From: Rhizomys pruinosus
Taxonomy: Eukaryota > Chordata > Mammalia > Rodentia > Spalacidae
Length of the DNA: 64,000 bases
Assembly: GCA_009823505.1 (NCBI GenBank)
Contig: VZQC01013973.1
Span: 111,756-175,755 of the forward strand
Reading direction: 5' to 3'
Below the pieces are notes generated by a model. The model made no database searches. It was given only the letters and a program-made list of their open reading frames with translations, and was not told where the DNA came from. The stretch's first letter is position 1, and each line of letters starts with the position of its first letter. The position numbers and the translations under genes were made by a program. This document shows positions 40,515 to 52,845 of this stretch, one piece after another.

Positions 40515-42396
40515 TGAACTGATTATTTTTTAAGCCCTATGAAGTCTAATTTGTGTTTCTCAAATACCCTAATTTTAAAACCAAAACTTTAGAGCATTTT
40601 CAGAAATGTAGTAACTATCCCTAACTGGGTTTCTGACTTAATAAGAGGTGGAAAATTAGATGGGCCAGATAAAACTCCATTTTGTTCAGAAATCACTGTT
40701 TCCAACCTTAACCTAACCCTCGGCTGTGCTGGGATTGAAGGCATGCTAGGATTAAAGGCATGGCCTACCACAACAGGCTGGGGAACTCCCAGGAATGGCC
40801 AGACCAGCAGGACAGCACTTCCACTATGAGGAAGAAGGAGGGCTGGGGGAGGACAGATAGGAAATCACTACAGGCACACAATAAAGCCCAATAGCTGTCC
40901 CAGGATGCCCTCTCCCACCCCTGGAGACAAGAAACACGGCTGGCCCAGGCCATTCTGATATCAGTCACCCAAGTGCAAGAGCCCAAATGGGTCTCCAATC
41001 AGAGAAACAGAAGCACAATTACCAAGCTTGGGAATTCCCAAACTCCAAAGATCTCCACCCAAGCCAGACCAAGACATACACATGCTTCTGCCTCCCGAGT
41101 GCTGGGAGACAGTTTGGACAGCAAAGGAAATATCGGGACTTCAGATTAAAAATAAGTAAAGCTTAAAAACAGATCCAAACACATATAATTTTGCATTAAA
41201 ATAGACTAGTCATGTGATGGCTTTAGATTCTATTCCCTAGGACTTTAGTTGAATGTGCATGCATGAACAAGTAGTACTTTTGGTAGAATAATAGATATTT
41301 AAAGATATTTTAGGTACCTGACTTATACCATTAAAATATATATATTTCTGATTAGGCATGCCACAATAAAAACTAGTGATTCTTGTGCACACAATGAAAA
41401 AGGAAAGCTTGGTGACCACAGCTTAAAATTGTTTTGAGACAAGACAAAAATGACATCATTACATGAGATCTCGCTGCAGTTTATCTGCATGGAAATATGT
41501 AAGATGTTACACATGGAAATATATAAAGACATGACATTACAGTGAGTTTTAAATGGCATAAGAGCTGGAGAGGAAAAACCTGGAAAGGAAAACCTTACAG
41601 TTGATATTTGGGGGTGTCAGTGATGCAGGGGGTGAAGGGAGGGATTGTGGTTTGTCAGGCTGGAATCAGACATGTGCAGAGCTATGGATCCTTGGGAGAC
41701 AGAGAACTTAGAAATAATTTGTAATGAATTAAATTTTAAAGGATAAAAAAAACAATGAAATGGAAGGGACTGGGTATGGAAACCCCAAATAGCAAAGCAA
41801 AGGAATGACCTCAAACCAAATAAGCCCATGTCACTCACCACCTGTTGTAACTGTGAAAGTGAAGCAATGTCTTAGATACAAGCTGTTGCTGGGAAGGGAA
41901 CTTTTGAAGAAGTCCATTTGCCAGGTACTTCAGCAGTAGTTTTCAAGATCTTAAAGAATTTGGAGTTCTAGAGTGTCATTTAGTGGGCATTTACTTATTG
42001 TCCAGAGGATACTGAAGCCAAGAAGCGAAGAGCCAGGAGAGTCAGGGAGGACTGCTTGGAATGAGAGGAACCCAGAGTTAAAGACAGAGAAAAGGAGAAA
42101 ATGAGCTAGTTTGGACAAGGAGGAGAAGAGGGAGATGAGGTAACGAGTCTCGGGAGGGCACGTCATTAAGATAGAGGAGGAAGAGAGAGAAAGAGAAGGA
42201 AGATGGAGGAAAAGGATTGGGTATTTTGGAACAGAGAGAAAGAGAGAGAGCAGATGGCCACCTGAACGAGAAGGAAGTGACTGGCCAGAAGGCACACCTG
42301 TCTGGCTGGTGTTCCAAATGAGTTCTCTGCACTTTGTGTGACATCCCACTGTCCAAAGGGAAGAGAAGAGCCCGAAGGTGAGAGAGTCACCTGACC
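40515..42396. other. No recognisable gene
   Basis: Low-copy-looking DNA. Purine-rich (AG) stretches at 42060-42260 generate long Ser/Leu/Phe-rich minus-strand open frames that I consider compositional. Confidence 0.5.
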
Positions 42397-43030
42397 TGTG
42401 GGAAAATCCAGTTTGAATTACAGGCTAGCTTTCAGCTAGCATGCCTCAGGGCACTGAGTGGCTGAGGGTCTGACCCCACCCCAAGGAGGAGCAAACAATG
42501 TGGCCTAGGTGTGTGATGCTGGGTGGGGCAATGGTGTGCAGTTACACGGAGTTGGAGGACTTATAATTGGTACTGGGAACTGACGTCACTTAGTTTATAA
42601 AAGCAGGCTATAGCAAGGAATAAATTTGAATTTCATAGTAACATCATCATGGAATTTCTGGCCATTATTTTTATTAATTATTGCCTGCATACAGGACAAG
42701 GTAGGCCTGCATTTCGTTCAGGTGGCCAGTGGGTTGCAAAAAGGTCCCCCTGGGGACTACCAATCTGGATAGCTGGTGTTGTGAGCAGACATAGGCTGAA
42801 GAGAGGCCATCAGCCATAAGCCTGAAATTCCTATCCAGGGTTCAGCAATCTCTGGGCAGGTGGGAAGTCACAGCCAAAAGTGGAACACACATCTCGTGGT
42901 CCCAGGCTAAGGGCCTGAGTTGGAAAAACCACTCAGGCTGGGCTATGGGAAGTAGCCAGCTGGCCTCTGCACTGAGGGATCAGCTCCCCACAGTGTCCAC
43001 CTTCCCTTAGCAGGGCCATGTGATCTGCTC
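42397..43030 (+). mobile_element. 5' LTR-like copy
   Basis: Begins TGTGGGAAAATCC. TATAAAAG at about 42595 and AATAAA at 42619-42624. Matches 50254-50920 closely along its length, apart from an extra segment of about 40 bp in the right copy near 50420. Similarity fades after CTTAGCAGGGCCA. Confidence 0.75.
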
Positions 43031-43036
43031 AGTGTC

Positions 43037-43393
43037 AGGTTGGGAGATCCAGAAGCCCATTGGAATGCAGAGACACCTAAGACTGGAGGTCCTAGAACCT
43101 GCTCTACCAGGCATAGCCTTTGGCTATGCTAAAGCAGGCCACCACTGATTACTCAGGAATCTTGCGCCTCGCCCTTCGCCCTTCTGGAAGCCAGATTCCA
43201 GATTCCAACCTACCCCACTCTCACTGAATCCCACTCCCACCTTATCCCTTAAATTCCCAAGCCAGACTCCATTCTGTGCTTGGCTCTTTCTTTCCCCTGA
43301 GCCTAGCCCCGGTTACCCTGAATTAAACTTTGCTCTGAAGAACTTAGACCTCGTGGCCTTTCATTCCAGGGGGAGCACGCCATAACCTTACAT
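43037..43393 (+). mobile_element. Second LTR-like block or LTR continuation
   Basis: Runs from TGTCAGGTTGGG to CATAACCTTACA and ends 2 bp before the primer binding site. Contains AATTAAA near 43321 as a possible poly(A) signal. Either the true 5' LTR of the element, with the outer block a separate LTR, or the 3' part of one LTR of about 1 kb that is missing from the right copy. Confidence 0.5.
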
Positions 43394-43395
43394 TC

Positions 43396-43416
43396 TGGTG
43401 CCGGTGACTCAGATCG
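43396..43416 (+). promoter_or_regulatory. Primer binding site, tRNA-His type
   Basis: TGGTGCCGGTGACTCAGATC matches the reverse complement of the tRNA-His 3' end (TGGTGCCGTGACTCGGAT) with one extra G and one substitution. This is where reverse transcription would have been primed. Confidence 0.75.
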
Positions 43417-44279
43417 CCTCCCCCCCCCCTCCTGCCCCTCGGAGCAGCTTCAGGGTAGCCGGTAAGCCAGATACCAAGTGCAGGCTACAACAGCATCCAC
43501 CAGCATTCGGCCAAAGGTACCTTCTCTCTTCTCCTTATCCTACCCTACTCTAGTCCCATGTGACTGTGTGTGAAAGTTAAGAGTGCATGTTATGGTTCCA
43601 CAGCTCTTGGGCTACGGAATCTGATTGGGCCCCAATCCGCGGTTCCGCCAAAGTCGTTTCACCTCATCGGGCACTCATCACACTCATGATGACCGAGCAT
43701 GGGGTTTATATGTGTGGCCCTCATGGTAAGACTTCCTAAGTCACCTCGCAGGCGGCCAGCTGGATGGGCACCTGAGCGAGGGGAGATTCCATCTCCCACC
43801 CTACCTTCTGTGTAACCCTGTGTATGTTCTGCTCCCTCAAGCTGCCTCCTCTGCCTCGACACTTCCTGTTCTAACTACTGTTTTTCATCTGCCTTCTCTC
43901 CAATCCTCTTTTTCCATTCTTTTTAGTCTCCCATTCCGTTCCGTTTTGGATCCCTGAGTGCCGGCTGTCAGGGATCCCCTCCGATTTTTCCCTGTCCAGT
44001 TTGCTGTCTATTACCAGGACGCTGGGGACAGACTCTGGACCGGAATTTTGGCCTCCTCTGTGACTTTTGGGATGCCAACTTCACAGACGTGCAGGCCCTG
44101 ATTTCAGAGACTCCACACTGGTCACATGGATCTGGGGTCTCTGAGCGCCCACTTAGAACTAGGGCGGATGCACCTTAGCACTTGTGTGGGTACTGAGACT
44201 AAAAAGAATCTATTTTCCTTCCTACAGACCTCTTTTTCTCTCCTCCCTCTCCCTTCTTCCTCAGCCTCTGACTCCCAAT

Positions 44280-44366
44280 ATGGGAGCCTCACACTCTAAA
44301 GGAGAGGCCCTGGGCCTCACACCCTTGGAGTGTCTCCAACACTCTTTAAGTACATTAGATCTCTGA
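44280..44366 (+). pseudogene. gag-like start, broken
   Basis: A 28-codon frame beginning Met-Gly-Ala-Ser (an N-myristoylation-like start, as in retroviral matrix proteins), with a TPLECL-like stretch of the gammaretroviral matrix type, then a stop. The position about 880 bp after the primer binding site fits a gag start after a long leader. Downstream capsid motifs were not found. Confidence 0.5.
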
Positions 44367-44787
44367 ATTCTCAGCTTTGAGAGACTTCTGCCAGTGCTCT
44401 GATAAATGGTCAGAATGCTTGTATGTACAGGCATTCTTTGCCCTTCACTCTAGTCCCTCACTCTATTCCTTCTGAGACTAAAAGACTTACTTCGCTTATC
44501 TTTTTCCTCTCCCTCTCTTTCTCTGCCCTCTGCAGTCTTTTTTCTTTCTTTTACTGTTCCTTCTCCACTGCCTCACTGCACCATCTCCACCTTGTGGTTT
44601 TGCTATAGAAATCGGCCTCAGAGCTGACTGTTTAAAGATCCCATTTTGGTTTGTGTTTACTTTCAAAAGGTAACTTGCTTTCTTTGAAATTATCTATTTT
44701 TTAAAGACCTTTGTGGACCAGTTTGAGGACTGGAAATGGATTCTTGGACTGGATTTTGTCTTGGGTGGGGCAGTTTTGTTGCCCCTT

Positions 44788-44965
44788 GGGACTGGGTGTG
44801 GTGGCACACACCTTTAATCCCAGTCCTTGGGAGGCAGATGCAGGCAGTTTTTGTAAGCTCAAGGTCAGCCTGGTCTACAGAGCAAGTTCCAGGCCAGCTG
44901 AGACAAAGGTAGACCCTGTCTCAAAAAGACCAAAAGACCAAAAGAAAAAAAAAGAAAAAAGCATG
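44788..44965 (+). repeat. B1 SINE
   Basis: GACTGGGTGTGGTGGCACAC to GACCCTGTCTCAAAAAGACC; inserted in the ERV interior. Confidence 0.9.
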
Positions 44966-45877
44966 TGTGTGAGTGTTGATAATTCCCACATACATAAAAA
45001 TTACACATGTGTATGTGACTATTGGTAATTTTCCACCTGAAGTAAATAACGTGGTGTTAGAGAAAATAAATACAGGTAGCTGTCTCCATTGAAATAGTTC
45101 TTGTCATTGGGCAGGTCCTCCAAGGGACTCACAGCTCCTGGCCACAGGGGTGTGTACCATATACACAACTCTGGCTAGAGAGTGGGACCCCTTGTGGCTT
45201 AAGGTCCCTGACGTACTCCCAATCCCATCTGGTCAGTGGGCTGGGCCTTAAGTGTGAGTGAGAGTTGTTTTTGAGTAAAAGGATGCATCAAGCATATTGG
45301 AGCCAGTAAGAGGGATGTGGGCAAGATGAATGTGCATGTTTGAGGTGCCTGGGGCTTACTGTCCCTGCACTGGGAGGAGTTGTGGATATTTTCAGGCAGA
45401 AAAGGTATGGAAAGGCTGAACAAGGGACTGAAATTGTGCTGTTTTTACTAAAAGCCTATTCTGAGTTTCTGAGAAAAAGACAGGTTAGAGATTTTTGTGA
45501 TGCATCAGACAGGGCTGGAGGTTGGTCATAAGAGGGCCATTTCTCACCTCTCACCACCTGCACTTGCTTCAGACTCAAATAATCTCTGAGTACTGTTACA
45601 AACTTAAGAGTCATATTTTACTCTGACTTAGGTTTTCATCTCTAATTTAGAGTTTTCATCAAGGTGCTAAAGTTTTGGGTTTGAAACTAGTTAAACATAT
45701 TTGTTTCATGGAGCTGTTTAAATGAATAGGCTTGCATCTAATGCTAATGATTTACTTGATACATTGTATCTGGGAAGGAAAGGGAGACTTTAGGCCCTTC
45801 ACAATCTGCTGCTGGAGGCCTGATAAGGTACTGCAGTCCTCATAGACATAGTCTTTGGCCCAGAAGAAAGTTTAAAA
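44966..45877. other. ERV interior, unrecognised
   Basis: No gag, protease, polymerase or envelope motif found in either strand. Confidence 0.45.
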
Positions 45878-45889
45878 AATTGCTGTGTG

Positions 45890-46148
45890 GGGCTGGAGAG
45901 ATGGCCTAGCGGTTGGGAGCGCCGACCGCTCTTGCAGAGGACCCGGGTTCGATCCCCAGCACCCACATGGCGGCCGAGAGCCGTCTGAAACTCCAATTCC
46001 AGGAGAACTCCAGTTCCAGGGGAATCCGAGACCCTCTTCTGACCTCCGCGGCATTGCACGACACGGGTGCACAGACTTGCATGCAGACAGTACATTCATA
46101 CACATACAGAAATAAATAAAATTAATAAAAAAAATGTTATAAAAAAAG
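45890..46148 (+). repeat. B2 SINE, young duplicated form, with target duplication
   Basis: Near-consensus copy: GGAGAGATGGCCTAGCGG, CGGGTTCGATCCCCAGCACC, doubled AACTCCAATTCCAGGAG / AACTCCAGTTCCAGGGG. Target duplication AATTGCTGTGTG at about 45878-45889 and 46149-46160. Confidence 0.96.
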
Positions 46149-47650
46149 AATTGCTGTGTGAAGTTGTTTGTCATTGACCATTTACATTCCTGCCATAAAG
46201 CATGCAGCATGGATGCCTGAGTGGATATAGAGGGTGTTTAGTCCTGAGATGTTTGAAACTAAGAGCCCCAGTCGCCATGCACCACGTGCGGCTTTTTCTC
46301 CCGCCTGGCATTCAAACATACATGCTTCCGACTATTCCTATGGCAACCGTGCTAATCCACACCCCTCCTCAGCCGCCATCTTGAGGCTTTGTCTGTGCAT
46401 GCCCCTGTTTACACCCGCATGACAAAAAGCCTAAATTCACATCAGACTTTATAACTACATCCATTTCTAAATACAATCAATTTTCATTCTTTACTTTTGT
46501 ACAATCAGTGTTTTGGTTTTTTTATATTTTGTTTACAAAACTTGACTAAATTTTAAGGGATAATTTCAGATTTTGACATTTTCCATTTCATTGTTTTTCC
46601 TTATAAACCCCATTTTATTCAGAAATCCATTTTGTCTGCTTCAGGATACAAGACCCTGTGTCTGAGATTAAGAAGGTCTGCTGACCACACCCTGCCTCAC
46701 TAGCATCCAGCATTTCCCTCAGGGAGTAATCTTTCACTTGGCTAGGATCTTTTGATTTTTCCACTAACTAAATTTATTCTCATTAAATTAGCAGGTAATA
46801 TGCACAAGCCACCAGATTTTCCTGCTTACCAGTCCACCATCCTTTGCAGGTGTACAATAACAGGCTGTGCTGCAAAGCACAGTAGGACATACAGTCTATT
46901 ATCCACCTAAGCAAATGTCTTAAACTCTAAGTGATTCTGTGTAAATGTGATAATTGTCTACAGCCCTGGACAAGGAAGGGCAACTTTAGATAAAAGGAGA
47001 TTTTCCCACTGTCCAGAGTTAATGAATACAGTTAGGTCATGTGTCTGTCCAAACCTGTCTGTGTGTTATAACCGTTTGTCATAACTATTCTTCAATGTGT
47101 CTTTGTAACTGTCATGTGTCCATGTTCTGTGTTTTTTTGTCAAAACAAAGTGGCCACTTCAAACTTGTTTTATTCTATGTTGCGCACAAACAAAAATTAA
47201 ATTAAGTTTACTTTTGGCATGCCTCTTAAATTTTTTTTCAAAGGCCTGATTTGAACCCAGGTGCCTAGGTTTCCACACTGTTTATCTGAAGGTTTTATTT
47301 CTTCTCTGTCCAAATTATTTTTCCACAGGTATTACAACTAAAAATTTTCTTTTCCAGTTTTTTCTTGTTTCCAGACATCTGAAGACCTGATTTTTTGACC
47401 CTTACGGGTTCACTAACAGATTTTTTTCTTTTCTTTTTCTCCTGTGCTATGCCACCATCCTTCTGACCAGAGACCATTTTAAAAATCCCTGAATTCACTC
47501 ATACTCTGGTACTTGGACAGTGACACATTGCTTCCCCTACAATCCGTTCCCTCCAATGAAACAACCTAAGTACCTTTGATATTGTCAGTTCTTTAATTAT
47601 TATATATAATTCTGTTTTCCATCATTTGTTAAAGTATTTCAATAAGATCA
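46149..47650. other. ERV interior, unrecognised
   Basis: AT-rich, no long open frames. A 67-codon Lys-rich minus-strand frame near 47300-47498 has no recognised domain. Confidence 0.4.
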
Positions 47651-47671
47651 TAGTTTTAAAACCAAAAGTGC

Positions 47672-47924
47672 GGGCTGGAGAGATGGCCTAGCGGTTAAGA
47701 GCGCCGACCGCTCTTACAGAGGACCCGGGTTCGATCCCCAGCACCCACATGGCGGCCGAGAACCGTCTGAAACTCCAATTCCAGGAGAACTCCAGTTCCA
47801 GGGGAATCCGACACCCTCTTCTGACCTCCGCGGCATTGCACGACACGGGTGCACCAGACTTGCTTGCAGACAATACATTCATACACCACTACAAGAAATA
47901 AATAAAAAAATTAATAAAAAAAAA
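47672..47924 (+). repeat. B2 SINE, young duplicated form, with target duplication
   Basis: Near-consensus copy with the doubled segment. Flanks TTTTAAAACCAAAAGTGC (47654-47671) and TTTTAAAAACAAAAGTGC (47925-47942). Confidence 0.96.
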
Positions 47925-48699
47925 TTTTAAAAACAAAAGTGCAAGATGACATCTTGCCTTGGCAGCACAATTAATCAGAGCTGCATGTTTTAAATATTGT
48001 TTCTAAAGGTGTTTTTTTTCATCATATGATGGTTCAATACAACTGCTAGGATAAAATCTCTTAAAGAATTGTCATAAATGTGTGTGTTGACATGTTAAAC
48101 AGCATATTAAGACTATCTGTATGATTACAATGCATGTGCCCTTGCTTAGCCCCACCTTTACAATGGTCATGCCAAATGTATTTATTAGACCTTATTTATG
48201 AGTTATGCATGAAATACTGTTCACTTTTAAAAATTCCTAATATTATAGCATATACAAGAAAATGTGTGTCCACCTACCAGGTACTATATATCTTAGTTAC
48301 AGCCTCAAGTAACAGACATATATAGAGTTACCCTACATACTAAAATTTTTTGTATATCTGTTTACTTTGCACATATTACTTTTATATCTTTGGGAAAAAT
48401 TAGGTTTCGCTTCCGGTGACCGCATGGACAGTCCGAATGTAAACAATTTGGGGAGCCCTAAGTATTTCTGCCTGCTGCTGGGTGCAATGCCCCCCCTTCC
48501 TTTTTCCTTTTCAAAGCTATAATTCAAAATCTGGGGACAAGTGACATGGCCTTCATTTGAGAAAATACTGTTTTTAACCCTTTATTATCTTGGGTTTGTT
48601 TCATGGGCTATGTTTGTTAAAAACTTTTGCCATTGTTTAAATCATTGTACTTTGAGTACCTAATGACCTTCATAGACCTTAAAGAACAAATTGTAGACT

Positions 48700-48960
48700 T
48701 ACTGCTACAGGTTTAATGTCAACTTGATACACCTGAGCTGAGAAACCTCATAATTGCCTTCATTGGACTGGCCTGTGCCCTTGTGGCAATGCCATTCTTG
48801 GTGGATATTCTTATTGTATACAATAGGCTGAAATGAGCAGAAACACAAGCCAGTTAAAGTAGCATCCTTTCCTAGCCTGTGCTACAGCCACTACCAGGCT
48901 CCTACCATGAGCTTTTATTATTAGTCAGAATATTTTTGCCACAGCAATTAAGAATTTATT
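48700..48960 (+). mobile_element. MaLR/ERVL-type LTR, partial
   Basis: GGTTTAATGTCAACTTGATACACC and CATTGGACTGGCCTGTG match the 5' part of 55474-55881; the end near 48940 has TTGCCACAGCAATTAAG. Confidence 0.75.
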
Positions 48961-50230
48961 AACAGTGCTTAAGTCAATGTTCAAGTTTTACTTAGGAGTT
49001 GTATGGTAATTAAAGTACCAAATTAATTCAAAAAGTCCTCTTGGAGGTTTAGCAACCACACTTAAAGCTCTAATCTGATTTGACAAGAGGGATTTGATGG
49101 GACAATATTTTGGCCCCCACCCTCTGAGGTTGACTTGGGTCCTAGGGTCCTGCATCTGCAACTTTGTGCATGTCCTATGGCAGCCAGTCACCAGTCATCC
49201 CGCACCAGGGAAGTCTTGGAGATTCACATAAAAGGACTTCATCCTGCCAGTGTCCAGTCAAAGGAGAAAAGTCCATATAGAGGAGAGACTCCTCATGCTT
49301 CAAAGGGAAGCTCTGGTCAAGGAAGGCCTGACCTTGTCCTCACATAGATGGAACTGGTGAAGAGAGCCAGGCGCAAGGCCTGAGTGACCTGTTAAGGACC
49401 AGAACCTCAACTGACCTTAACACCAAAACAAACTTCATTTATCTGAGTTAACTGTGTGGTTTTAAACAACTCAACAGGAGACTGTAATCTAAAGAAGAGA
49501 AAATGAAATAGGTTATTATCAGAGAAATAGGTGAGAGACCTACTGTGCCAAGTTAGAAATCTACTGTGTCATGTTAGAAAATATCTCAGAGATAGATGAC
49601 AGATCTAATGTGCCATGCCAGAAAATACCACCTTTTATATTCTCATGGTTATGGCTCTCATTCTGGAGCCCCGTGTATTAAAGCTGGCCCTCATTCTAGA
49701 GCTCTGTGTACTAAAACTTTTTCCAATTTCTCAAACCAGGGTACACATCCTTTTTCCCTCTGCATTCCCTAGACCAGGACCCTCCAATTGCTAATGCACC
49801 CTGTAGCCTCCTGTTGGTCCCTGCACTGGTATACTCATGTAAGACTCAACCAGCTTGTCCTTTCAGTTGCAGAGAAAACATCCACTAAGTACTGGCCACT
49901 ATCGATCTGGACCAAACCCACTGGGCAGAGTACCCCAAGCAGCCAAAATGGGAAACTGGATTCTAACCCTCCAGCCTGACAGCTGTTCCCCCAAGACTTC
50001 GCCCCTGATCAGCCCTGAAGCAGCTACATGAAGGTTGCTTGTATTCATTACTTATTACTTACTATTACCTAATGGTTGGGTTTTTTTAGCACAAATTGGT
50101 TTGTGTAAAAGATAAAAATCTCAGGTCTGGCCTGCCTCCACCCAGCACTCTAGATATGTTTAAGCAATCATGTATTTAAGAACAGGTTCCTTTATACTTG
50201 CCAACCTCTCCCATGGGCTTGTCTGCCCCT
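48961..50230. other. ERV interior, unrecognised
   Basis: No convincing polymerase or envelope motif. Repeated short phrases near 49540-49680 (CTACTGTGTCATGTTAGAAA-like, CCTCATTCTGGAGC-like) suggest a small internal duplication. Confidence 0.4.
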
Positions 50231-50253
50231 CAAAAAATAAAAACAGGGGGATA
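50231..50253 (+). promoter_or_regulatory. Polypurine tract of the ERV
   Basis: AAAAAATAAAAACAGGGGGA lies immediately before TGTGGGA, the start of the right LTR. This is the position where plus-strand DNA synthesis is primed. Confidence 0.75.
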
Positions 50254-50930
50254 TGTGGGAAGATCCAGTTTGAATTGCAGGCTAGCTTTCAGCTAGCATG
50301 CCTCAGGGCACTGCATGGCCAAGGGTCTGACCCCACCCCAGGAGGAGCAAACAATGTGGCCTAGGTGCATGATGCTGGGTGGGGAAATGGTGTGCAGTGG
50401 CACGGAGTTGGGGAACTTATTTTCTTTTTCCTTGCAGCTTTGCTTTGAGAGTTGAGGGACCTATGATTGGCCCTGGGAACTGACATCATTTACTTTATAA
50501 AAGCAGGCTGTAGCAAGGAATAAATTTGAATTTCATAGTAACATCATCACAGAATTCCTGGCCATTATTTTTTTATTAATTATTGCCCACATACAGGCCA
50601 AGGTAGGCCTGCATTTTGTTCGGGTGGCCAGTGGGTTGGAAAAAGGTCCCCCTGCAGACCACCAATCTGAGTAGTTGGTGTTGTGAGTGGACATAGGCTG
50701 AAGATAGGCCCACAGCTATCAGCCTGAAATTCCTGTCCAGGGTTCAGCAGTCTCTGGGCAGGTGGGAAGTCACAGCCAAGAGTGGAACACATGTCTCATG
50801 GGTCCAGGCTAAGGGCCTGAGGTGGAAGTACCACTCAGGCCAGGCCATGGGAAGTAGCCGGCTGGCCTCTGCCAGGGGTCAGCTCCCCACAGTGTTCCCT
50901 TCCCTTAGCAGGGCCAAGTGGTACTGTTCA
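50254..50930 (+). mobile_element. 3' LTR-like copy
   Basis: Starts TGTGGGAAGATCC; TATAAAAG at about 50496 and AATAAA at 50519. Homologous to 42397-43030 and ends near TGTTCAGCA. No equivalent of 43037-43393 follows. Confidence 0.75.
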
Positions 50931-51039
50931 GCATAACAAAAAAGCTTCCTACACCAACGTTCTGGAACGATTTGCAAGCTAGCAAGCAAAATTGAAACTT
51001 GCAGGTCTACGAGTGACTTAAGCAAGAGGTGACCACTGC

Positions 51040-51106
51040 AGGAAAGGAGAGACAGAGACAGAGAGAGACAGAGAGAGACAGGGAAAAACAGAGAGAGACA
51101 GACTTG

Positions 51107-51150
<44 letters not shown>
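51040..51150 (+). repeat. (GA)n / GAGACA repeat
   Basis: GACAGAGA units grading into a pure (GA)n run (51113-51148). Confidence 0.95.
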
Positions 51151-51154
<4 letters not shown>

Positions 51155-51424
51155 AAGTTAGGTAAGGGAACAGTACCTTTCGGACGAAGTTGGATCCATG
51201 GTGGAGCAGAGCCTGTACCTGGCAGTGGTCTGATGGAAGTCAGTCAGCCATCCCTGACCCAAAGCAGCCAGTCTCAAACCCTCCCCAAGTTCATGGCACC
51301 AGATGTTAGGTTCATTTTGAAGGAATACTCAGTGCAGAGAGGAGAAAATGTCAGGACTCTGATGAGAAGGAAGTCAGGATTATTTCAGGCATGGTGGCTG
51401 GCCAGCCTGTATCAGGATTAGGAT

Positions 51425-51575
51425 GACCAGCAATGTGGCGCACGCCTTTAATCCTAGCACTTGGAAGGCAGAGGCAGGCAGATCTCTGTGAGTTCAAGGC
51501 CAACCTGGTCCACAGAGTGAGTTCCAGGCCAGGTGGGGCTATAGGGAGACCCTGTCTCAAAAAAAAATTTAATTA
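51425..51575 (+). repeat. B1 SINE
   Basis: CAGCAATGTGGCGCACGCC to CCTGTCTCAAAAAAAAA, followed by an (AATT)n stretch. Confidence 0.9.
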
Positions 51576-51599
51576 ATTAATTAATTAGTTAATTAAAAT

Positions 51600-52640
51600 C
51601 TAAGGTACTTCATTAATAATGTCTATGTTTTACATAATAAATTTTAGAGTGTTGTACTTGGGTTATGGTTTTCCCATGAAACTGAGATAGAAGTCTGATT
51701 ATATTAAGAGATGTTGGGACTTTGAAGAGGCAGAGACTGATGAGACATCATTCCTAGACCTCCCTGAGCTCTGGCTTCCTGCCTTAGCCGGAAGACCTTG
51801 TGATTCAGCTCCTTACATTCCAGCCAATCAATCTCCAGCTGCAACTGTGGCTCACATGGGCTCAAGCCTAGCTGGAGCAGGTGGAAGACCTGAGTGTCTC
51901 TCCGCTTTGGTTTTTCAGACTCACAGAATCCTAGGGTGATGGGAATCATGGAGGTTTTCACCAAGGAAAGCCTGGGAATTCAGGCACATGTTTGCTGGAG
52001 GGTTGGAGCCCTTACAGAAAGGCCCCCCAATGGGTGACACCTAGTAGAGATATAGAAATTAATCCAAAACTGGTACCCAAGAAAGTTAGAGCAATCTATA
52101 ATGTGATATGCCCACCTAGGAAAGCTACAGTGTAGAAAGCTGGCTTTAGTCAAATGACCATGCAGCCTATGACAAGCAGAGTCATAGAAGTAGAGCTGCC
52201 CAAGACTATAGTGTCACAAGATGTCTGCCATGGAGCTTTTGAATGTAATACTGGCCCTGATAGGGTTTGTTCTTGTTTGGAACCGAAACTCTTCACTTGC
52301 CTACTTCTCCCTTTTTTGATAAGTATGAAGACATGCCTGTCTTCTCATTGTACCTTAATAGTATGCAATAACTTGTTTTCCAGTGTTCAGCCTGACAACA
52401 AGGAAGTTTGCCTTGAGCCCCACAGGACACTTTGAACTTGGACTTTTGAGTGGTGTTGGAATGAGATAAGACTTTGGCACTGTTGCATGAAATGAATACT
52501 TTCTGCATTATGTAGATATGGGTTCTGAGGACCAGGGAAAGAATGTCATGGTTTGGGTGTGGTTTGTTTCCCCAGAGCCCATGTGTTGAAAGCCTGGCTT
52601 CCAGTGTTGCATAGTTAAGAGGTGGCAGGAAAATTAAGAG
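51600..52640. other. No recognisable gene
   Basis: Open frames of 86 and 93 codons lie on opposite strands without recognisable motifs. Confidence 0.45.
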
Positions 52641-52649
52641 GCGGAGTTT

Positions 52650-52800
52650 AGAGCTAGAAACATGGGTCAGCAGTTAAGAGCACTGAGTGCTCTTGCAGAA
52701 GACCCGGGTTCAGTTCTCAGCATCCACACTGCCCCCAGCTCATAGCTACCTGTACTGCCATTTCCAGGAAACCCAACATCCACTTCAGGCCTCTGTAGGG
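52650..52800 (+). repeat. B2 SINE, older form
   Basis: AGCTAGAAACATGGGTCAGC head and CCCGGGTTCAGTTCTCAGC B-box. A 22-bp duplication (GTAGGGACATACACTCATG) follows at about 52795-52838. Confidence 0.75.
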
Positions 52801-52845
52801 ACATACACTCATGTGCTGTAGGGACATACACTCATGTGCTGTGTT

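Larger units (their letters stand above)
42397..50930 (+). mobile_element. Degraded retrovirus-like element (ERV), LTR to LTR
   Basis: Two similar LTR-like copies in direct orientation (42397-~43030 and 50254-~50930) enclose an interval with a tRNA-His-type primer binding site, a gag-like start and, just before the right copy, a polypurine tract. No gag, pol or env open frame survives. The interior contains later insertions: a B1, two young B2s and an LTR fragment. The length is that of an ERV, but the interior is largely unrecognisable, so heavy decay or internal rearrangement is likely. Confidence 0.7.

Noticed and set aside
41951..42390. Ser/Leu/Phe-rich minus frames up to 132 codons
   Set aside because: Purine-rich composition on the plus strand removes stops on the minus strand; no motif or splice context.
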